Positions 8,701-18,909 of a DNA stretch of 64,000 nt are shown in pieces. The position numbers and the translations under genes are program-made. How positions within the stretch are numbered: the first letter of the stretch is position 1; the number at the start of each line of letters is the position of its first letter. This stretch comes from Diplonema papillatum (lineage: Eukaryota; Euglenozoa; Diplonemea; Diplonemida; Diplonemidae), in NCBI GenBank assembly GCA_030068145.1, contig JAPJBO010000362.1, forward strand, positions 124,001 through 188,000, given 5' to 3'. The notes beneath the pieces are model-generated. The model was not told the origin of the DNA and ran no database searches. It was given only the letters and a program-made list of their open reading frames with translations.

Positions 8701-9813
8701 ATGACGACTGCTCTGCTCTCGTCGCCTGCTGACGATGGCGGAAAGCAGGAAGACCCGGGAAGCGCACCGACCAATTCTCCCGGGCACCACCCAGCTCGCC
8801 CCTCCTTCTGCGACAGTCGTTTCCCAACGCGACAGAAACCCTTGCCCGACGCCGGCTTTTTGCCTCGGCAGGTCAGGGGGTTGAAGTCGCGAAGGTCGAG
8901 ACTGCTCAGGGGAAGGCAGCTTTTCCTGCGGCTCCACCCCCACTTCTACGACCCCCCGACCGCAGTTCCCCTCGGCTACCTGCCACCGGAGACGAGGGGC
9001 CTCACTCCGGGAATCGGTGCCCCGAGATCGACGAGGCCGCTCGACGTCACGGCTGTGCCGCCGATCGATCTCCGCGGCCTCCGGAGCCTAGCTGGCCCCG
9101 GGGCCCGCTTGCACGGCCTGCTCGACCTCCTGACGGACGGACACTCCTTCCGTCGGAAGTTGTTGGAAGTGCCTGTCCTGCCGGGTCGGAAGAGCGACGC
9201 ATTTGCCCGGCATGCGGTGACGCTGGAAGGTGTCGGGTTTGTGGAGCGGGTTCCTCGGTCGCAGCCGCTGAAGTGCGTCCTGCCGGCATTCGCCGTCGAG
9301 AAGGGCGAGCAGCACTCGCGCGCCATCGTCGACGGCCGCCCGCTGAACGAGCTGATGGAGCCCCCGCCGAAGTTCAGCCTCTTGCGTGTCGACGAGGTCA
9401 TCAAGAAGATGATGTCGAAGTCACACGCAGTCGTAGTTGACCTGAAGTCCTACTTTTTCCAATTCCCAGTAGGACGGTCGACGTCGGCATTCTTCGGGCT
9501 TCGAACGAAGAGGCCGGACGGGGGCGTGGCCCTGTATCGGTGGCGCCGTCTGACGATGGGCTGGTCGTACTCGCCGGTGATTGCGCAGGACTCCGCACTC
9601 GTCGTCACGGAGCCTGCGAAGGACGACAGGGTCGTCTGGTACGACGACTGGGCCCTCGTCGGTGACTGTCCGGACGCGCTTCGCGCAGTGCGCGACCGAG
9701 TCCTGCGACGCGCCCGCCAGGTGCGCATGACGGTCAACGACGAGAAGTCCGTCCTCGAGCCCAGCTCGACGCCGGTTGTCTTGGGGGTCTCGCGGCGAAG
9801 AGGTACCGACTGA
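8701..9813 (+). CDS. Reverse transcriptase of a retrotransposon, main fragment
   Basis: This plus-strand frame is open from about 8539, with its first ATG at 8701. The fingers/palm of a reverse transcriptase are recognisable in order: RAIVDGRPLNE, then motif A VVVDLKSYFFQFPV, motif B LTMGWSYSPVIAQ, motif C VVWYDDWALVG, then MTVNDEKS and VLGV. These polymerases copy element RNA into DNA. The DLKxxFFQ form fits LTR/DIRS-type enzymes rather than LINE enzymes, and a kinetoplastid VIPER/DIRS relative is plausible. Motif C reads WYDD where the family usually has (Y/F)xDD. The frame stops soon after VLGV because of a -1 shift at a run of five G (9783-9787). No RNase H, integrase or recombinase domain follows. 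Confidence 0.8.
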   Translation: MTTALLSSPADDGGKQEDPGSAPTNSPGHHPARPSFCDSRFPTRQKPLPDAGFLPRQVRGLKSRRSRLLRGRQLFLRLHPHFYDPPTAVPLGYLPPETRGLTPGIGAPRSTRPLDVTAVPPIDLRGLRSLAGPGARLHGLLDLLTDGHSFRRKLLEVPVLPGRKSDAFARHAVTLEGVGFVERVPRSQPLKCVLPAFAVEKGEQHSRAIVDGRPLNELMEPPPKFSLLRVDEVIKKMMSKSHAVVVDLKSYFFQFPVGRSTSAFFGLRTKRPDGGVALYRWRRLTMGWSYSPVIAQDSALVVTEPAKDDRVVWYDDWALVGDCPDALRAVRDRVLRRARQVRMTVNDEKSVLEPSSTPVVLGVSRRRGTD

Positions 9814-10097
9814 AGCAGGAGTGGGCGAGGAAGGCGCACCTCCTCTTTTGCTCGGTCGGTTCGATGCAGATGACTTTGCGTGGCGTTTGGAAGGTCGTCG
9901 GAACCGCCATTTGGGCATGGACGGTGTGGGGCACGCCACTCTGCAGAGTGAGCCCGGTGCTTGCCTGGATCTACCAGCCTATTCAGCCGGAGGAGGACCG
10001 GCTCAAGTGTATCGGGTCGGGGGGTGGGAAACCAAATCTGCAAGTCCCCCGGCAGGCTGAAGCTAATACGAATGTGCAAGCGTTGCTTGTGGACTAG
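9783..10097 (+). pseudogene. Frame-shifted continuation of the reverse transcriptase
   Basis: Reading from the G-run in the -1 frame gives AAKRYRLKQEWARKAHLLF, then RGVWKVVGTAIWAW and LCRVSPVLAWIY, ending at a TAG at 10095-10097. This matches the spacing of the thumb/connection region that follows motif E in DIRS-like polymerases. The element is therefore most simply a broken copy with one slip in GGGGG; programmed -1 frameshifting cannot be excluded. SINE and repeat sequence follows directly. Confidence 0.6.
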
Positions 10098-10129
10098 AAT
10101 ACTGTTCAAAAAACTCGAGGGGCTGCCCT

Positions 10130-10540
10130 GCGCTTACTTCGAAGGAGGCTGGAGGGGGGAGAAACAGTACAACCACTTTTTGTTTAAACGCTTACGCCCG
10201 CCACTAAACCCAGATTTGCCTGTGTTTCGTATGGCTGCAGCACATTTGCCTCCTTTGATCTTGGAATAAATATTGTTGCGACAGCGGGGAGTCGGCATGC
10301 CGATGAGCACCACACAATTACCTCCTTTGATCTTGGAATAAATATTGTTGCGACAGCGGGGAGCCGGCATGCCGATGAGCACCACACATTTACCTCCTTT
10401 GATCTTGGAATAAATATTGTTGCGACAGCGGGGAGTCGGCATGCGATGAGCACCACACATTTACCTCCTTCGATCTTTCGCGACTGGCAGCCTCCTCAAG
10501 TATTTCCTACAAAGCAGGTGCTTATACAAAAAAAAAAGAG
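10130..10540 (-). mobile_element. SINE-like repeat S copy with an internal 72-bp expansion
   Basis: On the minus strand this copy has the usual head (AAGCACCTGCTTTGTAGG) near 10520 and tail (GGCGGGCGTAAGCG) near 10190. Inside, three tandem 72-bp units occupy 10249-10463 (spacing 72, 72, 71). Each runs CCTCCTTTGATCTTGGAATA...GCGACAGCGGGGAG. The expansion lies within the segment that other copies carry once. The flank GGAGGCTGGAG(A)GGGGGAGAAAC at 10143-10165 also occurs at 4254-4275. Confidence 0.75.
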
Positions 10541-10697
10541 GAAAACTCCACGCGGCGCAAGCTTTTGAAAAAAAAGTGGCCGCTTCACATACGTCTGAAG
10601 ATCGGTCTCGTTAGACTGTTTCTTTACTTCGACAACGTCGTTTTCGAGAAAGACAGTCAACGTCCAGAACGTTGCTTGACAAGAATTTGTATGTACC

Positions 10698-10921
10698 TAG
10701 CCCCCCCCGTGCATAAGATGGATAGCCAAACCCCCTTGATTAAGATGGATAACTGGCGAGAATGCCCAATCCATCTTAAACACGGGGGTGAGGTACCCCT
10801 GTGCAAAGTGACTACACGGTAGTCTACAGTGCCCCCGTGTTTAAGATGGATACCCCCCTTGATTAAGATGGATACCGCCAAAACCCGAGTTTTTTATCCA
10901 TCTTATGCACGGGGGGGGCTA
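10698..10921. mobile_element. 224-bp MITE built from repeated AAGATGGATA modules
   Basis: The ends are perfect 27-bp inverted repeats, TAGCCCCCCCCGTGCATAAG continuing ATGGATA, with the mirror image ending at 10921. Taking TA as the target duplication, the element body starts GCCCC and ends GGGGC. The interior repeats AAGATGGATA or its complement about six times in both orientations, so the whole sequence can fold on itself. It has no coding capacity. Confidence 0.85.
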
Positions 10922-10924
10922 AGT

Positions 10925-11520
10925 ATCCAGAATATGGTCTGCACACTCGTCTGGCAGCTCGTGATCGGCACAGACGACAGTAATGAGCGAACCTTTTACA
11001 AACACAGAATGTCGCTGGGCCCATAGTCACGCGTGGTCATCATACCGTACAGTGTCCGCACTACGCAGTTCAATCGGGAGGACCGCCATCTTGGGAGCCA
11101 GGGTGTCACCCAGCGGGAGCAGGTGCACAAGTCCGAAACAGTGGGCGCAGGCCCTTAGAAAAGCGCTGCGCAACACTGCTTGGAACGCATCCGGAACTTG
11201 AAGCCTGGCCGTGTCTGCCCCTCTTCGGAGGAAGCTTGAGACGCCCCCAGAGTGAATAGTTGAGCTACCACATGATCCACCCCCTGCCCGATCGAACATT
11301 GTCGAGCCTTGTAGAATGCAAATAATCCGGGGCAATAATCTGCATCGCTGGCGTCGCGGTTTTCTCTTCGCACGTGATGTTCGTAGAGCGTAATCGAGCT
11401 CGGGTCGCTTTCAGCGGGGGGGGGGGGTTGGTGAATTGGCTCAACGACAGCTCTTGACGAAACGAATGGAAACAAAAGGATACATTCTCAAGCGGGGAGA
11501 GGGGGGGTCGGTCCTGTGGG
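10925..11520. other. No gene seen
   Basis: There are short frames on both strands without domains, and a ten-base G-run at about 11417. I see no repeat of other parts of the window. Confidence 0.4.
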
Positions 11521-11677
11521 GTCCAGCCTCAGAAGCTGGGGTTAAATGGGGTGTGCCCGAGTCACACCCGAAAAGCGGGTGTGCCACAACCAAAACGCGT
11601 GTAAATCCACACCCGAAAAGCGGGTGTGACACCGGCTTTTTCAACTCCAGCTTTAACTCCAGCTTCTGAGACTGGAC
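11521..11677. mobile_element. MITE family C, copy 1
   Basis: The left end is GTCCAGCCTCAGAAGCTGG and the right end is its near reverse complement. Inside are two copies of the palindromic CACACCCGAAAAGCGGGTGTG module. Other copies are at 56380-56550 (decayed) and 58327-58491 (well preserved). It is short, non-coding and foldback-prone. No clear target duplication could be fixed by eye. Confidence 0.8.
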
Positions 11678-12035
11678 TCCACCGTGTAGGCTTTTCCCGA
11701 CTCCCGCCATCGTGAGCAGAACAAGCTCAAGCGGTCTAGTCAACTATTCCCCGCAGGATCAGCATACTTTCAATAAGAACACTCGAAGGCCGCCCCGATG
11801 CTTATTTCGGCGGAGGGTCAGAGGGTGGGGACGACATTGCAAAGTAAGCCACACCCGGCACGAAGCCTAGTACTGACAGCTACCGTTGTTTCGTGTAGCA
11901 CATTTCCTCCTGTAGCTTCAGTGGGGAGTCCGATGAGTGCGCGCGTATGCCAGCCTTTCGCCAACGTGACTCCGGAAATGGCGCCCTGTAATCGTGTGCA
12001 ACTAACTCGCGACAGCTGCAATTGCTGCGGGTAGC
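11678..12035. other. No gene seen
   Basis: Nothing recognisable lies between the family C MITE and the decayed tandem array downstream of the lipase gene. Confidence 0.4.
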
Positions 12036-12512
12036 TAGTGGCGACGCTCAACTCATTCGAGAAGCAGTCTTCCAAGTACCGACACGCGCAGGACTAGACG
12101 GCCATGTTCTACATGTCATCAAAGTAGCAGTCGACCGTACCGAGACATAGGACTGGACGCTCAACTCGTCCGAGCTTGGTCGCGATCTCCCCGAGGAAGT
12201 GCGACTGCAGCCGCGGCATTGGGTCAAATCATCGAATAAACAGTCGAGCAGGTGCCAAGACACAGGATTAGACGCTCAGGAAATCCAAGAAACAGTCGTC
12301 CAAGCACCGACACCCACAGGACTAGACGGTCATGTCATCGACGAAACAGTCGAGCAAGTGTCAAGACACAGGATTAGACGCTCAACCCATCCAAGAACAG
12401 ACGTTCAAGCACCGACCAGACGGCCATGGAATCGAAAAAAATAGTCGACCAAGTACCGAGACATAGGACTAGACGCTCAACTCATCCGAGAAGCAGTCGT
12501 CCAAGTTCCGAG
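12036..12512. repeat. Decayed tandem array overlapping the lipase gene 3' end
   Basis: Imperfect units share AGACGCTCAAC(T/C)CAT, GAAGCAGTCGTCCAAG and (G/C)ACATAGGACTAGACG, repeated at irregular spacing. One unit supplies the last codons and stop of the lipase gene (about 12469-12512). Embedded at 12173-12225 is a copy of the lipase gene segment 12894-12945 (CGCGATCTCCCCGAGGAAGT), so a piece of the gene has been pasted into the array. Confidence 0.7.
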
Positions 12513-15500
12513 TCACGGGAGGTGGTGATGCGCAGTCAGCCATGTTCGGACGTGATATGGGCACCCAAGGCCACACGTACCGCTCGCCTTCGTCGTCGTC
12601 GTTGTCCGCAGCTTCTTCGGCCCCCCCGTTCAGCGCCGCGTCCACCTTCGCCTGGTTCGTCTTGAACGTCGTGTTCATCGACGCCGCCGTTTTTTCGGCG
12701 AAGTCGGTGCCGTCGTCGGGCATCTCGCCCCCGAACGGCTCGTTCCCCCCGTTGTCGGTCGAGTCGAGGTTGTGGAACCCTTGCGTCTGCCGCCGCCGGC
12801 GCACGATCGGCTCGTTCCGACCCTCGCTGGTGTCCCCGCCGGGGCGCAGCGTCCGGTTCAGCGCCGCGTCCCAGTCGAAGTGCTCGAGCATCTTGTTGAG
12901 CTTCGTCGCGATCTCCCCGAGGAAGTGCGACTGCGGCCGCGGCATCGGCAGCGCTCCGGAGTCCAGCCACGTCGGCGCGATGCACCAGCTCGCTGTTTCC
13001 CCCCGGCCAAGCTGCACCTCCGTCCCGGCATGCCGGTACCGCGTCAACCCGAAGCTCGGCGGGATGTTCGTCACCGGGTCGCCGTTGACGTTGATCCGGA
13101 ACGTTTCCGGCACGAACGTGTCGTACGACGCGGCGAACGCGAAGTTCCCCACCCGAGGCGACGCGTACGCGTACACCTTCGCGGTCTTTTTTTGGTCGTA
13201 AAACTTCCAAGTCAGGTAGTACGCCGCGATCTGCGCCAGCGCACCCCCCAAGCTGTGCCCTGTTACGAACAGCGGCCGCGGGTCGTCGACGGGGCAGATC
13301 GCGCCGACGACTTCGTATATGCTGGCCTCCATCGCGGCCCACGCGGCGATGAACCCCTCGTGGCACTGCGGCTTGTCGCCGAAGATCGCGCGGTGCCCGA
13401 GGGCAAGCATCCTCGTGCACTTGCCTTGCGGCCCGCAGCACGACGCCGGCGCCGCGGTCCTGCTGCAGCCGAACACCGTTTTCGTCATCCGCCGCGCCTG
13501 CTGCTTCATCCCGGCGACGAACTCCGACCACGTGTCCTCCGCTTCGAACGCGCCGGGGCAGAGCCTGAGGTCCAGCCTGATGTTCTCACCGTTGTTCGTG
13601 CCCCGAAACGCGAGGATGACCCGCAGCGGCGACGAGATCACAATCGCCTTCAGCCCGAACTTGCTCACGTCGACCGACGCCTCGAGGGCATACCCGTACT
13701 GCTCGACGTGTATGAACTCGAAGTCGAACATGAACGACGGCTTCATGTCCGGCTCTGGCGGTTCGACCGCGAAGTCGTCGCACCACGACACGTCTCTGTC
13801 GTCGTATTCCCGCCGTTTGCCCTCGAGCATCTCCCGGAGCCTGCCTTTCCCCCACGCGCCCGGGTTCTCGCTTGCGGAGTGGTCCGCCACGATGCGGTTC
13901 GACACGTCCTTCCGGATCGACCACAGCGCGGTGTCGCACGCTATCCGGGAGTGTGGGCACTTCGTCGTCGCTGTGACGATGCCCCGCCTTCTCAGCAAGT
14001 CGAGCCCTTCGGTCACCTCGCCCGTCGTGCACTGAAAGTGCGACGAGAACCACTCGATCACCTCGACCACCGAAAACGAGCGTGAAAATGACCGCCGGTA
14101 CCTCCTCGCCTCGTCGAAGTACACGTGCCGGTCGACGACTTTGTTCAGGTGGAAGATAGACTCGACCGCGAACTGCGTCCACGCCCGCGTCACGAACAGC
14201 CCTTCCGCAACCACGGCCAGGGCCGCAGCGACGACGGATGTTCCGAGCTCTTCGCTCGCCCCGTTGTACGGCGACTCGAAGGCGAAGATCGACAGCGTGA
14301 GCCGCATGTCCTCCGCGGTCAGCGGCACCTCGTGGGGGAGGTTGCACATGACCCAGACCTGGCCTTGTAAAAAGGCTCGCCGGCATTCGAAGTCGTCGTC
14401 TGACAGGTCGTCCTGCGTGGTCCAACCTTTCGCGAGGTAGAGAGACGCGTGCTCAACTCCAAGCAGCTCCGCCTTGAGGTTCTCGAGGAGGTCGACCCAC
14501 TTGTCGGAGCCCTCCGTCGGCTTGCTCAGGATCTCCGCCGCGCGCAGCCACGCGCACGCGACCTGGTACGGGAGGCGCCACATCATGCTGCACGCCAGCC
14601 GGGGCTGCCACTCGCGCCCGTCTATCCTCTGCGCCAAGACCTGCCCGTCCGGCGAGAGCAGCAGGTCCCTGTGCAGCCCGCCCGGCAGCCACGCCTCGAC
14701 CCACCGCACCTCGGGGTGCATGTGCTTCTGGCCCTCTTTTTTCCCGTGCACGAAGTAGTCGCAGCGCCGGTGCAGCACCGACGCGACGTCGGTTTCCGGG
14801 ATGTCCCCGTTGTCGCGGTACTCGGTGGGAACCCTGCTGTAGTCGCCGTACCACGTGATCGTGGCCAAGGGAACCTCCTCTTTGCCAGCCTCCGGCTTCT
14901 GCTCCTCGGAGTGCTTCCTGCCGACCCTCTTCCACCCTTTGGCCTTCTTCGACCGCGGGGAGGAAGCCGGCTCGTCGAAGACCACCCGCTTGTCGTCGGT
15001 GCGCCGCGTCGAGTCGTTGACGGAGTTCGCGCTGCGGTCCCACTTGGTCTCCTTGAGGTTCTGCCCGGACTCGGTGACTTTGACGTGGACGTCGTGGCAG
15101 AGGTGGTTGCCGGTAGCGAACGGGATGTCCTTGTCAGGGCAGTCGATCATGTACGACAGCCACGACGCGTTGAAGCACTCCACGGCCGATTCGAGGCAGA
15201 ACATCGGCATCGAAAGCGGTTTGTCGGGCTCCGGCTCCACCGTCGACGAACCCTCGGTGACCACCGTTTTGTTCGACGCCTCCGCGCTCTCGCCTTCCTG
15301 GTACTCGTCGGGCGCGTGCGGGTTGCCGTACGGCCGCCGCTTCGCCTTCTCCTTTTCCCGCCAATCCGCGAGGCGGGCCAGCGCGGCCTTCGTCGCGTTG
15401 TACGGCCCCGCGGTCGGCCGCTTGATGGCCCCGGACTTCTGCAGGATCTCCACCGCGATGATCGACTTCTCCGGCGGCGGCGCTTCGAGCTCGCACGCGT

Positions 15501-18108
15501 CGCCGAAGATCGGGAAGTCGTCGAGGGTGCTCGGGGTCGACGGCTGCGACAGCGCGGGGCTGATAGGCGTGTCCCTATGCGGCGCCGCGCCCCCCTTGGG
15601 CTGCGGCGTGGTTTTGAAGAGCGAGTACTGGTTGACGGAAGCCGAGGCCGACAGGGCCGTCGACGCGGCTTTTCGACGACCGTTGACCGACCCTGGGTGG
15701 AGGTCATCCGCGTCGAAGGACGCGCCGGTGGTGGCCGCGGAGATCGTGGTGCCGACCTTCGCGGGGGAGAGGGTGCGGGGAGACGGGACGGATCGTGCTT
15801 CGCCTTCGAACGTCAGCTTGTACAGCGTGTTCGCGGACGCGGACAGCGGGATGGTCGGTATCCTGCACATTTGCGTCGCGGTCGGGTACAGGGAGTACTC
15901 AGTCGGCGGCCGGTGCAGGCGCCGCGGGGAGGGGGACCTGCTGTCGGGCTCCAGGCGGTACCCCTTCTGTACGAGGGTGTTTACCCGCAGCTTCGCGTCG
16001 AACGACGTCACCGAGTTCTCGCTCACCTCGCGCGCGGCCTCGCGGGTCTCGCGGTCCGAGCTGTCGTCGGTGTCGCCGCTCTGCGCGAAGGCAGCGACCG
16101 CCGCTTCGAGCTTCTTCGCGTCGAAGATCCGCTCCGCCTTGTCCTGCACCTCTTGCGACAGCAGCTCCATCCGCGCCTGGTCGAACGCGCGGTTTTCCTC
16201 CTCGGTGATGAAGAAGTACAAGCTCTTGCCGTAGTGCACCCACCACGAGTACCAGTCGACGCTCCACTTCCAATGGATCCACGCCTGCGAGTGGGGAGGC
16301 GGTGGGCACATGGTGAGCCCGGAGTAAATCGGGACGTAAAAGTGGAGCAGGGTGAGGCACACGACGCAGTTCAAGATGATGTCGGGGAGTGTGTCGGGGG
16401 ACAAGTTGTAGATGGGTTGGAGGTTGCTCGGTTGCAGCCATTGCTGCACGCGGACCGACGAGGTGACGATGACAGTCGGGACCATGGTGAGCAGGTAGAT
16501 GCGGAACGACAGAATCTGCATGCGCTGCTGCGTGTGGACCCACTGCTTCATCTGCACCCGGCAGAGGATCAGCGAAAGGACGAGGACCACCCCGGACGCA
16601 GCCAAGAACGCGCGCTCGATCAACACGACGACGTCACCCCCTTGCCGCACCAACGAATTGCTCGTTGAGCGGGGCATTCTGTGGACGTCCTCCAGGAACC
16701 GGATGCCGCGCCCCTCGTGGAAGTCGATGACAGCGACGATCGACAGAAACAGGCTCAGCGCCCCGATCAAAACCGACGGGAAGAAGTACCCGCCGAACGA
16801 GCCGAAATCGGCCCAACACCACCGGATCCGTCCGAAGGCAATCGACAGCGGGATCGACACGATGAACCCGTAGAATACAGTCGTGAAAATCGCGGGAAGC
16901 AGCAGCTCGAACGCCATGAACGCGTTTCCTGCCGGCCCGGTGTCGTCGCGGAAGCTCATGCCCGGGAGGAATAGGGGGTTGATGTATCCGAGCATCAACA
17001 CGACGACCACGGATCCCCAAACCTGTTCGGACAGCCACTCCGACAGCATGCTCGGGCGGCAAAACGACTTCCAGAGGAAGTAGGGAATGAGGTATAGGTT
17101 CCACAGTGCGAATACGACGCGGAAGGCGCCTTCTGTCTTCGTGTACGAAGCCTTCCACGTCAGGATGACCAGGTCGATCTCGATGTTCGGGGGCAACAGG
17201 AGGTTGCCGTTTTGGTGGGGAACCACGGACACGGAGTAGTTCCAGCCACCCTCGTCGCCGCCGACCGGCCGCCCGTGGACCAAATCCCACGAGCACGTGT
17301 CGACCGTGAACCCGGAGCAGTCGATCGAGATGGTGTGCGTTGCGGTCACGGGGGCGCCGCCGTCCCGCACGACGGTCACGACCCCGTCCGCTTGGAACAC
17401 CCCCTTCGCAATCGCGATGGACCCGTTCCGGCTCGAAAGCCCGGCCGCGAAGGCCACGTCGTAATTCCACTGGTCCAGGTAATAGAAGCCGGTCCAAGAG
17501 TGTCCTCCGGTTGAATTGTCCACGATCGGGTCGCACCGCGCAAGGAGGTCCAGTGTCTCTGGGCTCGGATTCTCGCCGTCGAGAACTGGATCCCGGTAGA
17601 TCTCGCCCGAATCCGCGCTGCAGGACCTGCCGCAGGGCCCGCGGCACTTCCAGCGAAGGGACGCGCCTTGGTACACCAGCACGATGTACGCGATCAAAGT
17701 GCACAGCACCAACGCCGTGTACAGCTTCGTCACGCGGCCGCCGAGGACCTCTAGCGCTATGCGCGGGCGGCATCCGAAGGGGTTGATCGCGCGACCTTTG
17801 AGGAACTCAATAAGCTGGTCTCCCCAGGAGAAGTCGATGTTCGTGTCGTCGACGTGTTGGCTGACCGAGCCTCGCAGCGACTTGTCGAAGGTCGGCTGGT
17901 GGCTGTCCTTCGTGCTCCTTTCGAGCTCCGACCGGCGATCGAGCGCGACCGACGGAGTCCGGGGGTTAGCCCAGCCTTCGTCACTGCGCACCATCGACAG
18001 GGTCCGCGGGTCGACGATCTCAGCCATCGACAACCGGTTGAACCGGTTTATGCTCTGGCGCGCGACGGCATTCAGCGGGCCGTCTTCAACCGACCGGCCC
18101 AGCGTCAT
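12469..18108 (-). CDS. Wntless/TMEM181-like membrane protein fused to DEP-like and class 3 lipase domains
   Basis: A single 1879-residue frame. Residues 1-125 are cytosolic in style. TM1 lies at about 128-147, followed by a cysteine- and glycosylation-site-bearing luminal domain (150-325) and seven further membrane segments (about 328-348, 363-385, 400-424, 440-462, 490-516, 535-556 and 578-600). One helix, a luminal domain and seven helices is the Wntless/TMEM181 layout. A long charged linker follows. A DEP-like domain (about 1340-1400, SVVEVIEWFSS...GLDLLRRRGIV) precedes a class 3 lipase (about 1480-1740). The lipase has the nucleophile in GHSLGGA (Ser1619), Asp1677 in NGDPVTNIPP and a well-placed His1728 in SHFLGEI. 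It likely hydrolyses acyl-glycerides or phospholipids at a membrane. The start is the first ATG. The C-terminal residues derive from a repeat array. The lipase call is firm; the Wntless and DEP calls rest on topology and pattern. Confidence 0.88.
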   Translation of the reverse strand: MTLGRSVEDGPLNAVARQSINRFNRLSMAEIVDPRTLSMVRSDEGWANPRTPSVALDRRSELERSTKDSHQPTFDKSLRGSVSQHVDDTNIDFSWGDQLIEFLKGRAINPFGCRPRIALEVLGGRVTKLYTALVLCTLIAYIVLVYQGASLRWKCRGPCGRSCSADSGEIYRDPVLDGENPSPETLDLLARCDPIVDNSTGGHSWTGFYYLDQWNYDVAFAAGLSSRNGSIAIAKGVFQADGVVTVVRDGGAPVTATHTISIDCSGFTVDTCSWDLVHGRPVGGDEGGWNYSVSVVPHQNGNLLLPPNIEIDLVILTWKASYTKTEGAFRVVFALWNLYLIPYFLWKSFCRPSMLSEWLSEQVWGSVVVVLMLGYINPLFLPGMSFRDDTGPAGNAFMAFELLLPAIFTTVFYGFIVSIPLSIAFGRIRWCWADFGSFGGYFFPSVLIGALSLFLSIVAVIDFHEGRGIRFLEDVHRMPRSTSNSLVRQGGDVVVLIERAFLAASGVVLVLSLILCRVQMKQWVHTQQRMQILSFRIYLLTMVPTVIVTSSVRVQQWLQPSNLQPIYNLSPDTLPDIILNCVVCLTLLHFYVPIYSGLTMCPPPPHSQAWIHWKWSVDWYSWWVHYGKSLYFFITEEENRAFDQARMELLSQEVQDKAERIFDAKKLEAAVAAFAQSGDTDDSSDRETREAAREVSENSVTSFDAKLRVNTLVQKGYRLEPDSRSPSPRRLHRPPTEYSLYPTATQMCRIPTIPLSASANTLYKLTFEGEARSVPSPRTLSPAKVGTTISAATTGASFDADDLHPGSVNGRRKAASTALSASASVNQYSLFKTTPQPKGGAAPHRDTPISPALSQPSTPSTLDDFPIFGDACELEAPPPEKSIIAVEILQKSGAIKRPTAGPYNATKAALARLADWREKEKAKRRPYGNPHAPDEYQEGESAEASNKTVVTEGSSTVEPEPDKPLSMPMFCLESAVECFNASWLSYMIDCPDKDIPFATGNHLCHDVHVKVTESGQNLKETKWDRSANSVNDSTRRTDDKRVVFDEPASSPRSKKAKGWKRVGRKHSEEQKPEAGKEEVPLATITWYGDYSRVPTEYRDNGDIPETDVASVLHRRCDYFVHGKKEGQKHMHPEVRWVEAWLPGGLHRDLLLSPDGQVLAQRIDGREWQPRLACSMMWRLPYQVACAWLRAAEILSKPTEGSDKWVDLLENLKAELLGVEHASLYLAKGWTTQDDLSDDDFECRRAFLQGQVWVMCNLPHEVPLTAEDMRLTLSIFAFESPYNGASEELGTSVVAAALAVVAEGLFVTRAWTQFAVESIFHLNKVVDRHVYFDEARRYRRSFSRSFSVVEVIEWFSSHFQCTTGEVTEGLDLLRRRGIVTATTKCPHSRIACDTALWSIRKDVSNRIVADHSASENPGAWGKGRLREMLEGKRREYDDRDVSWCDDFAVEPPEPDMKPSFMFDFEFIHVEQYGYALEASVDVSKFGLKAIVISSPLRVILAFRGTNNGENIRLDLRLCPGAFEAEDTWSEFVAGMKQQARRMTKTVFGCSRTAAPASCCGPQGKCTRMLALGHRAIFGDKPQCHEGFIAAWAAMEASIYEVVGAICPVDDPRPLFVTGHSLGGALAQIAAYYLTWKFYDQKKTAKVYAYASPRVGNFAFAASYDTFVPETFRINVNGDPVTNIPPSFGLTRYRHAGTEVQLGRGETASWCIAPTWLDSGALPMPRPQSHFLGEIATKLNKMLEHFDWDAALNRTLRPGGDTSEGRNEPIVRRRRQTQGFHNLDSTDNGGNEPFGGEMPDDGTDFAEKTAASMNTTFKTNQAKVDAALNGGAEEAADNDDDEGERYVWPWVPISRPNMADCASPPPVTRNLDDCFSDELSV

Positions 18109-18674
<566 letters not shown>

Positions 18675-18876
18675 GTTCAGGGCTTTGAGTGGGTAACGTC
18701 TGAATCGAAGTATAGCCCACTTGTCACTTTGGCGGAGTTTCCGACACGCTGTTTTTGGGTCCTGCGACTCCTCTCCGAAGGGTGGGTGGGGCGGGATCCC
18801 TCGGGGGACGGATAGAGCGTGGGTGTGTGTGTGTGTGTGATCTCAGTAATGGGTAACCCCTGAGCGGAGTCTAGCC

Positions 18877-18907
<31 letters not shown>

Positions 18908-18909
18908 GT

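Noticed and set aside
12542..17786. Long plus-strand frames opposite the lipase gene
   Set aside because: GC-rich shadow frames (Arg/Pro/Ala-rich) of a well-supported minus-strand gene.
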